From: Candidatus Binataceae bacterium
GTDB lineage: Bacteria; Desulfobacterota; Binatia; Binatales; Binataceae
Length of the DNA stretch: 64,000 nt
Direction of reading: 5' to 3'
Assembly: GCA_035650475.1 (NCBI GenBank)
Contig: DASRHP010000012.1
Coordinates: 174,059-238,058 of the forward strand
Part shown: positions 8,926-17,950 of the stretch, piece after piece
How the letters are laid out: the number at the start of each line of letters is the position of its first letter
Numbering within the stretch: the stretch's first letter is position 1
Translations under genes and position numbers: made by a program
The notes under the pieces: model-generated
What the model saw: the letters and a program-made list of their open reading frames with translations, nothing else
Database searches by the model: none
What the model was told of the DNA's origin: nothing

Positions 8926-10044
8926 TCAGATGCCATAGAACGCGGCCGGATTGTCGCACAGGATCTTTTCGACCGAGCGCTCGGGCAGGCCGCAGAGCCG
9001 CTCGCGCGTGGTCCGGATCGGATGGACGAAGCCTTCGGCGTGCGGATAGTCGGAGCCGATGAAGAAGCGCTCGTCGCCCGCGAATCCGACCATCAACGGG
9101 AACATCCGTTCTTCGGGGTTGGCGCTGACCCAGATATTGCGCGCGAAGTATTCGCTGGCCGAGCGCTTCATCCGTGAGGTATAGCCGATGTACTTGTAGC
9201 GGTAATCGATTCGTTCCAGCCACTCGCCGACCCATCCCGCCATCGATTCGATCGTCGCCACTTTAAGCCGCGGAAAGCGCTCGAACACGCCGTCGTACAT
9301 CATCGAGGTCAGCGCCATCCGCGGATCCTGCACATTCATCATCGTGATGTACATGAAGCCCGGATTGCCCGTACGATACCACTGGCTGCCGGTGTAATTG
9401 GGATGGCCGACGAGATGGATTCCCACCGCGAGGCTCAGCTCCTGCGCCGCCGCCCACAGCGGGTCGAAGTCGGGATGACCGAAGCTGCGCCCGCCGATCG
9501 GCGCCGCGCCGACGAAGACCGCGCGGCAGCCCATCGCCGCCACGCGCCGCATTTCACGCACGGCAAGCCCGGCGTCGCGCATCGAGATGTGCGCGGCCGG
9601 GAACAGGCGGTCGCGATGGCCCGCGACCAGCTCGAACGCCCACGTGTTGTATGCGCGGCACAGCGCGTCTGCGAGATGCGGGTCCTCGACCGAGCTTTCC
9701 CATAAGAGACCCATCGTCGGGTACAGCACCTGCGCGGCGAAGCCCTCCTCGTCGAGGTAGCGGATGCGCAAGTCCATGTCCTGCCAGTGTTCGCTTGCGA
9801 TCCGGTAGCGGTCGAAGTCGCTGAGCGCGCGCCCTTCTTCCTTTTGTCCGTAGCCGGCACACGCGCTCATCAGGTCGTCGATATCAGCCATGCGCATCGG
9901 CCGGTTATCGACCAACAGCCGCGTGATCCGCCCGGTGGTGTCGGCTTCGACGCGCACGGCGCGTTCACGAAAGGCCGGGTCGATATAACGCTCGAAGAGG
10001 TCCAGTGGCTCGATGACATGGCTGTCGCCGTCGATGGCTCGCAT
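8926..10044 (-). CDS. amidohydrolase 2 family metal-dependent hydrolase or decarboxylase
   Basis: A 372-aa TIM-barrel protein of the amidohydrolase 2 (ACMSD-like) family. It begins MRAIDGDSHVIEPLDLFERY, where DSHVIEP replaces the usual HxH first metal motif and is typical of the large uncharacterised subfamily in Binatia-like and actinobacterial genomes. It ends with FFIGSDYPHAEGFVHP (metal-binding Asp) and a terminal NPAAFYGI. Members decarboxylate or hydrolyse aromatic and cyclic acids. I chose ATG 10044 because GGGGAG lies 8-9 bases upstream; an ATG at 10068 would add eight residues. It stands upstream of the small membrane protein. Confidence 0.88.
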   Translation of the reverse strand: MRAIDGDSHVIEPLDLFERYIDPAFRERAVRVEADTTGRITRLLVDNRPMRMADIDDLMSACAGYGQKEEGRALSDFDRYRIASEHWQDMDLRIRYLDEEGFAAQVLYPTMGLLWESSVEDPHLADALCRAYNTWAFELVAGHRDRLFPAAHISMRDAGLAVREMRRVAAMGCRAVFVGAAPIGGRSFGHPDFDPLWAAAQELSLAVGIHLVGHPNYTGSQWYRTGNPGFMYITMMNVQDPRMALTSMMYDGVFERFPRLKVATIESMAGWVGEWLERIDYRYKYIGYTSRMKRSASEYFARNIWVSANPEERMFPLMVGFAGDERFFIGSDYPHAEGFVHPIRTTRERLCGLPERSVEKILCDNPAAFYGI

Positions 10045-10197
10045 GAGCGATAGCTCCCCGCCGCTCATTCATAGCGCGTCGGCACGGGGAGAGCCAAAGC
10101 GGTCGCCAGGACGGCTCAGCGACAGCGGCGAGTACGGAAGGCTAGCTGTTCGGGGCTGCCTGAGGAATTGGGCGGGACGATTCGACGCCCGGCCACA

Positions 10198-10386
10198 TCA
10201 CGCGTTGGTGAGTGAGTTCGTAATACCGTTTACGCTCGAGGAGACGCTCTGTCCGATGAGCTCGTAGCCGGTGGCTACGACAATCGCGATGCAGGTCAGG
10301 ATGAGCGCGTATTCGGCCATCGTCTGCCCGCGCTCGGTGGCCAAAGCCTCGCGGGTACGCACGTAAAGTCGGACCAAGAAATTCAT
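10198..10386 (-). CDS. Flp/Fap-type IVb pilin
   Basis: A 62-aa pilin precursor. A basic leader ends in ATERG, cleavage is expected after Gly20, and the mature protein starts QTMAEYALIL with the required Glu at +5 and Tyr at +6, followed by a hydrophobic helix (CIAIVVATGYELIG) and a short Ser/Asn-rich tail. This is the Flp family assembled by Tad systems into thin adhesive pili. AGGGAG precedes the ATG. No tad, cpa or prepilin peptidase genes occur in the window, so this copy is an orphan here. Confidence 0.9.
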   Translation of the reverse strand: MNFLVRLYVRTREALATERGQTMAEYALILTCIAIVVATGYELIGQSVSSSVNGITNSLTNA

Positions 10387-10731
10387 CTGCGCACTCCCTG
10401 ACGATATTCAGTGAAAATTGGCGTCATTGCTTCGCTAGTTTAGTTCAATAACGGCGGAGGTCCAAGGCGAGAAATAGCTCAAATTGCGCTCCATAACCTG
10501 TGTATAGTCACTATTATTTGCTTATAGATGTCAAATATCCGCGCACGCACACAAATTTTGGCAGCGATTTCCTGCGCTCGGATGCACTCGGCTATCTTCC
10601 CTAAGCTCGCCCAAGCCCATTTCAAACCGCGGCCTATCGGCGTGTGGCTTTCACGCCCATATCGGCGCTGTGCTAAAGGGCTGAGGGCCATCCAAGCAAG
10701 GCGACGGTCTGAGGCCTTCGGAGAGCGCGCG
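10387..10731. other. AT-richer intergenic region between divergent genes
   Basis: About 345 bp separating the Flp pilin gene and the LLM oxidoreductase gene, which point away from each other. The segment 10400-10560 is clearly richer in A and T than the flanks and should hold the pilin promoter. A minus-strand TTGACA occurs at 10529-10534, but no convincing -10 box stands at the right distance. No gene is supported. Confidence 0.45.
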
Positions 10732-11814
10732 ATGGAATTCGGAATCGGCATCGATACGCACATCGACAAGTGGGACGTCATCCGCTACTGCGAGGAACTC
10801 GGCTACGACCGCGCCTGGGTGCCTGATTCCCAGATGATCTGGTCGGACTGTTACGCGACCCTGGCGCTGGCGGCGGCCAACACCCGGCGGATTAAGCTCG
10901 GTACCGGGGTTGCGATCGCCGGCACCCGCATCGCGCCGGTCACCGCGCACTCAATCGCGACCATCAACCGTATCGCGCCCGGCCGCACTTTCCTCGGCAT
11001 CGGCACCGGGCACACCGCGATGCGCGTGATGGGGCAGAACCCGCTGCCGCTCGGCGAGTTCCGCGAATACCTGCGCGTGGTGCGCGCGCTCCTGCATGGC
11101 GAGGCGGTGGACTACACCTGGCGCGGACGCACGCGCGAGATCCAGTTCCTCCATCGCGACCGCCACTTCATCAACCTCGACGATCCGATTCCGATCTACG
11201 TCGCCGCCAACGGTCCCAAGGCCTGCGAGCTGGCGGGCGAGTTTGGCGACGGCTGGATCACCGCCGGCGGAATCAACGCGCGGGTCGGCGGCCGGCTGGC
11301 GCGGATCCGCGCCGGCGCCGAGCGCGCGGGCCGCACGCTGCCATCGACGTTCCATACCGTTTCGCTGAGCAGCGCGTGCGTGTTGCGCCCGGGCGAGCGG
11401 CTCGACTCGGAGCGCGTCGTCAACCAGACCGGCGCGCAGGTCACCAGCGCGCTCCACTTCGCTTACGAGAACTGGAAAGCGCGCGGCGAGCCGGACGACG
11501 CGATCCCGCCGTTCTTCCGCAACGTATGGGACGCTTATCTCAAGCGCGTGCGCGGCTTCAGCCTTCCCGAAACCGCGCGCTTTCGCCAGGTCCACGAGGG
11601 CCACGGCACCTTCATGCAGCCCGAGGAGCGGCGCTTCGTGACGCCCGAGGCGATTCGCGGCACCTGCCTGGTCGGCGAGCCGGACGAACTCGTCGCGCAG
11701 ATTCGCGCGATGGAAGCGGCGGGGATCAAGGAGACTTTCATCCTGCCCCCGGCGGATTTCCAGCGCGAGGTCTTCCGCGATTTCGCGGAGTTCGTGATCC
11801 CAGCGTTCCGCTAG
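10732..11814 (+). CDS. luciferase-like (LLM class) flavin oxidoreductase
   Basis: A 360-aa TIM-barrel flavoprotein of the bacterial luciferase-like family, probably F420- or FMN-dependent. Marks: MEFGIGIDTH at the first strand, ELGYDRAWVPDSQ, RIKLGTGVAIAGTR, PGRTFLGIGTGHTAMR, PIYVAANGPKACELAGEFGDGWI and a late GTCLVGEPDELVAQI, which resembles the substrate-proofing end of methylene-H4MPT-reductase-like members. ATG 10732 is preceded by GGAG at about 9 bases. It converges with the amidase (10 bp between stops). The substrate is unknown. Confidence 0.88.
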   Translation: MEFGIGIDTHIDKWDVIRYCEELGYDRAWVPDSQMIWSDCYATLALAAANTRRIKLGTGVAIAGTRIAPVTAHSIATINRIAPGRTFLGIGTGHTAMRVMGQNPLPLGEFREYLRVVRALLHGEAVDYTWRGRTREIQFLHRDRHFINLDDPIPIYVAANGPKACELAGEFGDGWITAGGINARVGGRLARIRAGAERAGRTLPSTFHTVSLSSACVLRPGERLDSERVVNQTGAQVTSALHFAYENWKARGEPDDAIPPFFRNVWDAYLKRVRGFSLPETARFRQVHEGHGTFMQPEERRFVTPEAIRGTCLVGEPDELVAQIRAMEAAGIKETFILPPADFQREVFRDFAEFVIPAFR

Positions 11815-11824
11815 GCCCGCACGC

Positions 11825-13219
11825 TCAGGCGAACTTGGGAGGCGGCAGCGGGCCGCGCGCCCGCTCGTAGGCGTCGCCGACGCGGATCACGGCCGCCTCG
11901 TCAAACGGCCGCCCCACGATCTGCATCGCGAGCGGCGCCCCGCCCTGGCTCACGCCGGTCGGAATCGCGAGCGCCGGCTGGCCGGTAACGTTGAACGGCG
12001 CCGTATGCCGGATGAGCTGGGCGAGTCCGATCCTGGATGTGCGCGCCTCGGCGATCGTCATCGGCGCCATTGCGCACGCGGGCGTGGCGAGCACGTCGCG
12101 CCCTTCCATCGCGCTGAGCGCGTCGGCGATTATCCGCGCGCGGGCGCGGGCAGCGCGCACGTAGGTGGCGGCCGGCAGCGCCGTTGCCGCCTCCAGCATC
12201 CTGCGCACGCCGCGCCCGTAGTCCTGCGCGCGTGCGACGAACCAGCGCTCATGATACTCGAGCGCCTCGGCGTACATGATATTCATCGCAGCCGCGCCGG
12301 CCTCGTCGATCGACGGGATCGAGACTTCATCCACTGCCGCGCCGAGCCCCTCCAACGTGCACATCGCGGCCTGGAATGATTGCGCGACCTCGGCGGTCAC
12401 GCCCTGGTTGAGCTCGCGGATAACGCCCACGCGGACGCCCTTGAGGTCGTGGCCGAGTGCCGCCGAATAGTCGGGTACGGGCTCACGGCTGGAGGTCGGA
12501 TCGTCGGGGTCGTGGCCGGCGATCACCGCGAGCATCGCGGCCGCGTCGCGCACGCTGCGCGTGATCGGGCCGACATGGTCGAGCGAATCGCTAAGCGGCA
12601 ACACGCCGTAACGGCTGACCCGGCTGTAGGTCTGCTTGAGCCCGACGCATCCGCAGAACGCGGCCGGGATACGAATCGAGCCGCCGGTGTCGCTGCCGAT
12701 CGTCGCGGCCGCGCTGCGCGCGACGATCGCCGCCGCCGAGCCGGAACTCGAGCCGCCCGGCAGGCGCTCGGGATCATACGGATTCAGCGTGGTGCCCCAC
12801 GCGGTCTTGGCGGTGCCGCCGCAGGCGAACTCGTGCATGTTGAGCTTGCCGAGCAGCACCGCGCCCTGCGCCGCCAGCCGCGCCCATACGGTCGCGTCGC
12901 GATCGGGGACGTAGTCGGCGAGCACCCGTGAGGCGCTGGTGGTGAGGATTCCGGCGGTGCAGCAGAGGTCCTTGAGCGCGACCGGCACACCGTGGAACGT
13001 GCCGCGCCATCCGCCCGCCGCGATCTCGCGCTCGGCGCGCCGCGCGCTTTCGCGCGCTAGCTCGGCGGTTACGGTGACGTAGGCGCACAGGCGCTTTTCG
13101 GTGGCCGCAATACGGTCGAGGTAGGCCTCGGCGACTTCGACCGGCGAGAGTTCGCGGGCCTTGAGCCGGGCGGCCAGCCCGACCGCGTCAAGGGCGAGGA
13201 TGTCGTCGGCTGCGGCCAT
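11825..13219 (-). CDS. amidase (amidase-signature family)
   Basis: A 464-aa amidase-signature enzyme using a Ser-cisSer-Lys triad. The lysine is in VPVALKDLCC, the glycine/serine-rich signature is PGGSSSGSAAAIVA, and the nucleophile lies in GSDTGGSIRIPAAFCG. The rest (GLKQTYSRVSRYGVLPLSDSLDHVGPITRSV) matches GatA-like amidases, but no gatB or gatC is nearby, so it is a catabolic amidase rather than the tRNA amidotransferase. GGAGG precedes the ATG. It is the last gene of a leftward set containing MaoC hydratases, acyl-CoA dehydrogenase and CoA-transferase, though 190 bp separate it from the MaoC gene. Confidence 0.92.
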   Translation of the reverse strand: MAAADDILALDAVGLAARLKARELSPVEVAEAYLDRIAATEKRLCAYVTVTAELARESARRAEREIAAGGWRGTFHGVPVALKDLCCTAGILTTSASRVLADYVPDRDATVWARLAAQGAVLLGKLNMHEFACGGTAKTAWGTTLNPYDPERLPGGSSSGSAAAIVARSAAATIGSDTGGSIRIPAAFCGCVGLKQTYSRVSRYGVLPLSDSLDHVGPITRSVRDAAAMLAVIAGHDPDDPTSSREPVPDYSAALGHDLKGVRVGVIRELNQGVTAEVAQSFQAAMCTLEGLGAAVDEVSIPSIDEAGAAAMNIMYAEALEYHERWFVARAQDYGRGVRRMLEAATALPAATYVRAARARARIIADALSAMEGRDVLATPACAMAPMTIAEARTSRIGLAQLIRHTAPFNVTGQPALAIPTGVSQGGAPLAMQIVGRPFDEAAVIRVGDAYERARGPLPPPKFA

Positions 13220-13409
13220 CGTCGTTCCTCCGTACGCTCAGGATTGGCGTAGCCGACGCTCCGCGCGCCGGCGCTTTCGACGATTTAGCGCAACTCGCTA
13301 TGCGGACCCTAACGGTCGTGAGCGAAGGAAAAAGTCGCGAGCTGAAGCCCGTGCCACGCGAATCTCAGCGCCTTACTCAAATGGCCACAGAGCTCCGCGC
13401 TTATCAGCT

Positions 13410-13829
13410 TCACCCGCGGCGGGGGAGCTGGACGCGGGCCCAGCCGGCGGCGCACAGCTCGTCCTTCTGATTGCGCTCTTCGAGCTCGCACTCGACCACG
13501 CCGGCCTCGGCGCTGGTCACCTTGCCGCGGCAGGTCAGGGTGTCGCCGGGGATCGCGATGCCGCGGTTCTGCCAGCGGAAGTTGGTCACCCGCGCGCGCG
13601 GCCCCGCCCAATCCGCCACCATCTGGAGGAGAAACGATCCGTGCAGATGTGCCTGGACCAGGACGTCGGGATAGCCCTCACTCAGCGCGTACGGCTTGTC
13701 GTAGTGGATGCGGTGGGCGTTCCAGGTGACGGCGCTGAAGCGGAAGAGCTGGGCGGTGGTGGGATGTTTGACCAGCGGCGTGAGCGCGGCGCCGACCTTG
13801 ACGTCTTCGAAGTACAGTTGATTGGCCAC
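13410..13829 (-). CDS. MaoC-like hot-dog hydratase, C-terminal-type subunit
   Basis: A 139-aa single hot-dog domain. The segment AVTWNAHRIHYDKPYA replaces the classical hydratase-2 motif (D-x-x-[NP]-x-H) in the way seen in HTD2 and mesaconyl-C4-CoA-hydratase-like proteins, and VLVQAHLHGSFLLQMV follows. The GTG at 13829, with GGGAG upstream, is the start. It is encoded 16 bp after a FAS1-like MaoC protein, so the two probably form a heterodimer that hydrates an enoyl-CoA. The acyl-CoA dehydrogenase and CoA-transferase upstream fit that role. Confidence 0.82.
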   Translation of the reverse strand: MANQLYFEDVKVGAALTPLVKHPTTAQLFRFSAVTWNAHRIHYDKPYALSEGYPDVLVQAHLHGSFLLQMVADWAGPRARVTNFRWQNRGIAIPGDTLTCRGKVTSAEAGVVECELEERNQKDELCAAGWARVQLPRRG

Positions 13830-13845
13830 GGTCCGTGCTCCCGGT

Positions 13846-14349
13846 TCAGCGCGCGATAAAGGTTTCGCGGCAGGTTACCAGCGGGCGCTCGGCCGCGTCG
13901 CGATAGATCTGCGTCACCCGGATCAGCAGCAGCTCGCCCGAACGTCCCTGCTTGAGCTCGACCCCGTCCAGCCGCATCTCCATCGAGACCCGCATCCCGT
14001 CGGTTACCGGGGCGTGGAAGTCCAGGTCCTGGCCGCCGCCCATGATCCGCGTTCCCTCCAGCGGCAGGAAGCCGAACTCATGGCTGGTGGTGCCATCGGG
14101 TTTGAGCGCATCGTTGGGCGGTCCGGCCTGCCAGTTCCTGACCGCGCTCAACAGAAGCGGCGGCGCGATTACCCCTGGATAGCCGGCGGCCCTGGCCGCC
14201 GCGTCGTCGAGGAAGACAGGGCTGAGATTATCGGAGGCGATCGCGAAGCGCGCGAAGTCAGACGCGCGCATCACGCCCAGATCGACGCGCTCGCTTCTGC
14301 CCACGTAGCGCTGGAGTTCCTGGTGCAGCTTGGGAAACGAAATGTTCAT
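13846..14349 (-). CDS. FAS1-like dehydratase (MaoC N-terminal type) subunit
   Basis: A 167-aa hot-dog protein of the FAS1-like dehydratase (N-terminal MaoC) type. Where active hydratases have an Asp-His pair, it reads ASDNLSPVFLDDAAARAAG: the Asp is kept and the His is replaced by Phe. This is the usual state of the structural partner in two-subunit MaoC enzymes. GFLPLEGTRIMGGGQDLDFHAPVTDGMRV matches the downstream part of the fold. GAGAGG precedes the ATG. The gene lies between the acyl-CoA dehydrogenase (22 bp) and the second MaoC subunit (16 bp), so the three are surely co-transcribed. Confidence 0.82.
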   Translation of the reverse strand: MNISFPKLHQELQRYVGRSERVDLGVMRASDFARFAIASDNLSPVFLDDAAARAAGYPGVIAPPLLLSAVRNWQAGPPNDALKPDGTTSHEFGFLPLEGTRIMGGGQDLDFHAPVTDGMRVSMEMRLDGVELKQGRSGELLLIRVTQIYRDAAERPLVTCRETFIAR

Positions 14350-14371
14350 GTGCCTCTCGTGGGGGAAGCCG

Positions 14372-15517
14372 TCAGTCGCGCGACGACTGGCCGAGCATGT
14401 TGCGCGCGATCATCCATCGATGGATCTCCGAGGTGCCGTGGCCGATGCGCCATACGCGGACCTGGCGGAAGAAGCTCTGGATCGGAAGCTCGCGCGTATA
14501 CCCGAGGCCGCCGAAGATCTGGATGCAGCGGTCGGTGACGCGCTGCGCCATCTCGGTCGCGTAGAGCTTGGCGATGAAGGCCTCGTTGCGGATTTTCTGC
14601 TTGGCGTCGGCCATCCAGCCCGCGCGATAGACCAGCAGCCGTGCCGCCTCCAGCTCGACCTCGGAGTCGGCGAGCATCCACTGGATCGCCTGGCGGCTGG
14701 CGATCGGCTTGCCCCACGTGGTCCGCTGCTTGGCCCACTCGAGCGCGAGCTCGATCGAGCGCGCGGCGATACCGAGCTGGAAGGCCGCGATCTTGAGCCG
14801 TCCGTGCGTTAGCTGATAGTCGGCGACGGCGAAGCCGCCGTTGACCTCGCCCAGGCGATTGGCATCGGGCACCGCGCAATCGGTGAACTGAAGCTCGTGC
14901 GGATCCCAGTTGTCGCCCATCGTCGGAATCTGGCGCGCGACGGTGAAGCCGGGCGTGCCCATTTCGACCAGAAAGCAGGTGATGCCGCGTGGGCCGGCCT
15001 TGGGGTCGGTCGTGGTGAACAGGATGACGAAGTCGGCGCCCTCGACGTAGGAGATGAAGGTCTTGGTGCCGTTGACGATCCAGCGGTCGCCGTCGCGCAC
15101 GGCGGTGGTGCGGATCCGCGCGAAGTCGGAGCCGGCGTCGGGCTCGGTGAACGCGTAGCAGCTATGCTTGTCGCCCGCGATGATCGGGTAGAAGAAGCGC
15201 TGCTTCTGCTCGTCGTTGCACAGGTACAGCGCCGGCTCGGGACTGCCGCCGAACTCGAACATCGCGGGATGCTTGAACAGTTCTTCGTTAATCATGCACA
15301 TCGCCTGCTGGCCGACGTCATTGCCGCCGTACTCGGCGGGCACTTCGAGCGCCCAGAAGCCGGCCTCGCGCCCTTTGCGCTCCAGGCCGTGGCGCACCTC
15401 GATGTCGAGTTTGCCCTTGAGCAGGAAGTCCTTCTCCAGCGGCATCAGCTCCTTCTCGCGGAACTGGCGCACGCTGGCGACCATCATGCGGTGTTCTTCC
15501 GATATTCCGAAGTCCAT
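14372..15517 (-). CDS. acyl-CoA dehydrogenase
   Basis: A 381-aa FAD-dependent acyl-CoA dehydrogenase. Marks include YAFTEPDAGSDFARIRTTA, WIVNGTKTFISYVEGADF, FTVARQIPTMGDNWDPHELQF, and the C-terminal YATEMAQRVTDRCIQIFGGLGYTRELPIQSFFRQVRVWRIGHGTSEIHRWMIAR. The latter includes the FAD-binding GGxGY and a GTSEI end. The canonical Glu base position before GGxGY is not obvious here. GGGGA precedes the ATG. It starts a tight set with the two MaoC subunits, suggesting dehydrogenation and hydration of one acyl-CoA intermediate. Confidence 0.93.
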   Translation of the reverse strand: MDFGISEEHRMMVASVRQFREKELMPLEKDFLLKGKLDIEVRHGLERKGREAGFWALEVPAEYGGNDVGQQAMCMINEELFKHPAMFEFGGSPEPALYLCNDEQKQRFFYPIIAGDKHSCYAFTEPDAGSDFARIRTTAVRDGDRWIVNGTKTFISYVEGADFVILFTTTDPKAGPRGITCFLVEMGTPGFTVARQIPTMGDNWDPHELQFTDCAVPDANRLGEVNGGFAVADYQLTHGRLKIAAFQLGIAARSIELALEWAKQRTTWGKPIASRQAIQWMLADSEVELEAARLLVYRAGWMADAKQKIRNEAFIAKLYATEMAQRVTDRCIQIFGGLGYTRELPIQSFFRQVRVWRIGHGTSEIHRWMIARNMLGQSSRD

Positions 15518-15617
15518 CAGTCCATCCCCCGGCGGCGGATTGTTATCGACGATTGATCTCCAGCGGCGAGCTTAAATCAATCAACTTCGCCCTGCGCGCA
15601 TGCGGCGGTGCGGAGCG

Positions 15618-16799
15618 CTATGCGATGACTCCCTGCGCGCGCAGCGCGGCTAGTTCGTCGCGCGCCACACCCGCCTCCAGCAGCACCTCGTCAGTATGCT
15701 CGCCGAGCATCGGGGCGAAGCGGCGCAGTTCGGCCGGCGTGCGCCCGAAGCGCGCGGCCGGCCGCGGCTGGCGTATCGGTCCTGCGTGTGGATGGGTCGA
15801 TTCGACGACGAGTTCGTTGGCGACAACCTGGGCGTTGCGGATTACTTCCTCGCGCCTGAGCACCGGTGCGCAGGGGACGTCGTTGTCGCGCAGGCGGCGC
15901 AGCCACTCGGCCGAGCTCCTGGTCTTGAGCACCTCGGCGGTCATCTCCAGCCGCACGTCGGCGTTGCGGATGCGCAGAACCGGCGTCTTGAAACGCTCGT
16001 CGGCGAGCCATTCAGGCCGTTCGAGCGCCTGGCAGAGCCCCCTCCATTCGGAGTCGGTGTTGGCGGCGGCGGTGATAAAGCCGTCGGCGGTTTCGAAGAT
16101 AAGCTCGCGTGCCCGCGCCGCGCGAAGCGAGCTGCGATTCTCGCCGACGAAGGTGTAAGCCGCCATCCCCTCCGGCCACAGGAAGGCGATCACCGCGTCG
16201 AGCATCGCCAGCCGCACGTGCTGGCCCTCGCCGCTGCGCTGGCGCGCGAACAGCGCGGCCGTCATCGCCTGCGCGCCGGTCAGCGCGGTGACCTTGTCTG
16301 GGATGATGAGGCGGATCATGTGCGGATGGCCGGTGGCGACGTCGGCCTGGATGTCGGCGAGTCCGGAGAGGGCCTGGATCACGGGGTCGTAAACGCGCTG
16401 GTCGGCGTAGGGGCCGCGCTCGCCGAAGCCGCTGATCGAGACATAGACGAGGTCGGGCCTGACCGCGCGCATCGCGGCCTCACCGATACCCATCCGCTCG
16501 GCCACGCCGGGGCGGAAATTCTGCACGAAGAGGTCCGCGCCCTTTACCAGCCGCCTGAGCATTTCAAGCCCACGTGGATCGTGAAGGTTGAGCACGACCG
16601 AGCGCTTGTTGCGGTTGATCATCGCGAAGGTGGGCGCGACGCCGCGCCGCGTCCCGCCCATCGCGCGGGTAAAATCGCCGGTCGGCGGCTCGACCTTGAT
16701 CACGTCGGCGCCCTGGTCGCCGAGGATCATCGTGCCCATCGGGCCCGACAGATTCTGGGTCAGGTCGATGACGCGAACTCCGCTGAGCGGTCCTGCCAT
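15618..16799 (-). CDS. CaiB/BaiF CoA-transferase family III
   Basis: A 393-aa family III CoA-transferase. It begins with MAGPLSGVRVIDLTQNLSGP, then ILGDQGADVIKVEPPTGDFTR, RNKRSVVLNLHDPRGLEMLRRL, and SGEGQHVRLAMLDAVIAFLW, in which Asp stands at the position of the catalytic aspartate that forms the acyl anhydride in formyl-CoA transferase. The C-terminal CAPVLRREEVIRNAQVVANE and GEHTDEVLLEAGV are typical. ATG 16799 is the first codon of the conserved domain, though the frame is open further upstream. It is 38 bp downstream of the LLM gene and upstream of the acyl-CoA dehydrogenase, and could load CoA onto the substrate of that pathway. Confidence 0.92.
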   Translation of the reverse strand: MAGPLSGVRVIDLTQNLSGPMGTMILGDQGADVIKVEPPTGDFTRAMGGTRRGVAPTFAMINRNKRSVVLNLHDPRGLEMLRRLVKGADLFVQNFRPGVAERMGIGEAAMRAVRPDLVYVSISGFGERGPYADQRVYDPVIQALSGLADIQADVATGHPHMIRLIIPDKVTALTGAQAMTAALFARQRSGEGQHVRLAMLDAVIAFLWPEGMAAYTFVGENRSSLRAARARELIFETADGFITAAANTDSEWRGLCQALERPEWLADERFKTPVLRIRNADVRLEMTAEVLKTRSSAEWLRRLRDNDVPCAPVLRREEVIRNAQVVANELVVESTHPHAGPIRQPRPAARFGRTPAELRRFAPMLGEHTDEVLLEAGVARDELAALRAQGVIA

Positions 16800-16837
16800 A
16801 TCGCTCTTCCCCGCCGATGTGCTCGGGCGCCCGCCGA

Positions 16838-17752
16838 TCAGCGGAAAGCGGGAACAACTTCCTTGGCGATCGTCTCCATGTTGCGGTCGATATCGTCGTG
16901 GCGGCAGGCCCACGAGAAAATCACGGTGCGCGCGCCGGCGTCGACGTATTCGCGCAGCCGCTTGCGGCAGTCCTCGGGGCTGCCGTAAAGGACGTAGCGG
17001 CCGGCGATCTTCGAGAAATCCTGCGCGTAGTTCTTGCCCAGCGCGCGCGCCGCAACTTCCTCGGCTTCCTTGCGGTCGGGATAGACCGAAGCGAAGATGA
17101 AGAGCCCGAGGCGAAACCCGCTCAGGTCGCGCCCGGCCTCGCGCCCGAACGCCTGGATTTTGGCCACGCTGTCGCGCAGCATCTCCGGCGTATACATATA
17201 CGGCAGCCATCCGTCGCCGAAGGTCGCGGCGCGGCGCATCGCGGGCTCCTTGCGTCCGGCGACCCAGATCGGCGGTCCCGGCTTTTGCGTCGGCGCGGGC
17301 TCAAGAGTGATGCCGCTAAAGCGGGTATAGCGCCCCTCGAAACTGACATTCTTCTCGGCCCACAGCTTTCGGATCACGGCGAGCGCCTCGTTGGAGCGCG
17401 AGCCGCGCTGCTTGACCGGGACGCCGCAGGCCTCGAACTCCTTGGGGAACTCGCCGCCAATTCCGACGCCCATGTGGTAGCGGCCGCCCGAGGCGACGTC
17501 GAGGACGGCGGTCTGCTTGGCCAGCATCACAGGTTGATAAAGCGGGAGCAGCACGATCGTGCTCATCAGCTTGATCCGCTCGGTCGCGCCTGCCGCAACC
17601 GAAAGCCCGATGAGCGAGTTCGACACCGGCCCGTGAAACATCACGTGCTCGCCGCTGGCCACGTAGTCGAAGCCGAGCTGCTCGGCGCGCCGCGCCGCCT
17701 CGCCGATTCCCTTTACCGAGGTTAGCGCGACGCCGAATTCGATCGATGCCAC
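16838..17752 (-). CDS. LLM class F420-dependent oxidoreductase
   Basis: A 304-aa luciferase-like flavin protein of the TIGR03619-like F420 group: FDYVASGEHVMFHG, RIKLMSTIVLLPLYQPVMLAKQTAVLDVASGGRYHMGVGIGGEFPKEFEACGV and PPIWVAGRKEPAMRRAATFGDGWLPYMYTPEML. A perfect AGGAGG at 17759-17764 decides the start: the GTG at 17761 overlaps it, whereas the GTG at 17752 stands eight bases beyond, so 17752 is chosen. It heads the leftward CoA-transferase and acyl-CoA dehydrogenase cluster and may perform the first oxidation of the substrate. The second LLM gene at 10732 belongs to a different subgroup. Confidence 0.9.
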   Translation of the reverse strand: MASIEFGVALTSVKGIGEAARRAEQLGFDYVASGEHVMFHGPVSNSLIGLSVAAGATERIKLMSTIVLLPLYQPVMLAKQTAVLDVASGGRYHMGVGIGGEFPKEFEACGVPVKQRGSRSNEALAVIRKLWAEKNVSFEGRYTRFSGITLEPAPTQKPGPPIWVAGRKEPAMRRAATFGDGWLPYMYTPEMLRDSVAKIQAFGREAGRDLSGFRLGLFIFASVYPDRKEAEEVAARALGKNYAQDFSKIAGRYVLYGSPEDCRKRLREYVDAGARTVIFSWACRHDDIDRNMETIAKEVVPAFR

Positions 17753-17950
17753 CGTATCCACCTCCTGGCATGCCCGCGTGGCTGCGCGGGCGCGAATTGA
17801 AGTTCGACCGGCGCGACGCCTAAGCCGCCGCGCCGGGCCGATTCCTGTCTAGCACATTCGCTGCGACCAGCACCAAATAACAGATTCAGCGCCGAGCCTG
17901 CCTCCGCCCTGCGACAGAGGCCGTTTGCCGGTCTCGCGCAGGCGCTGCGC

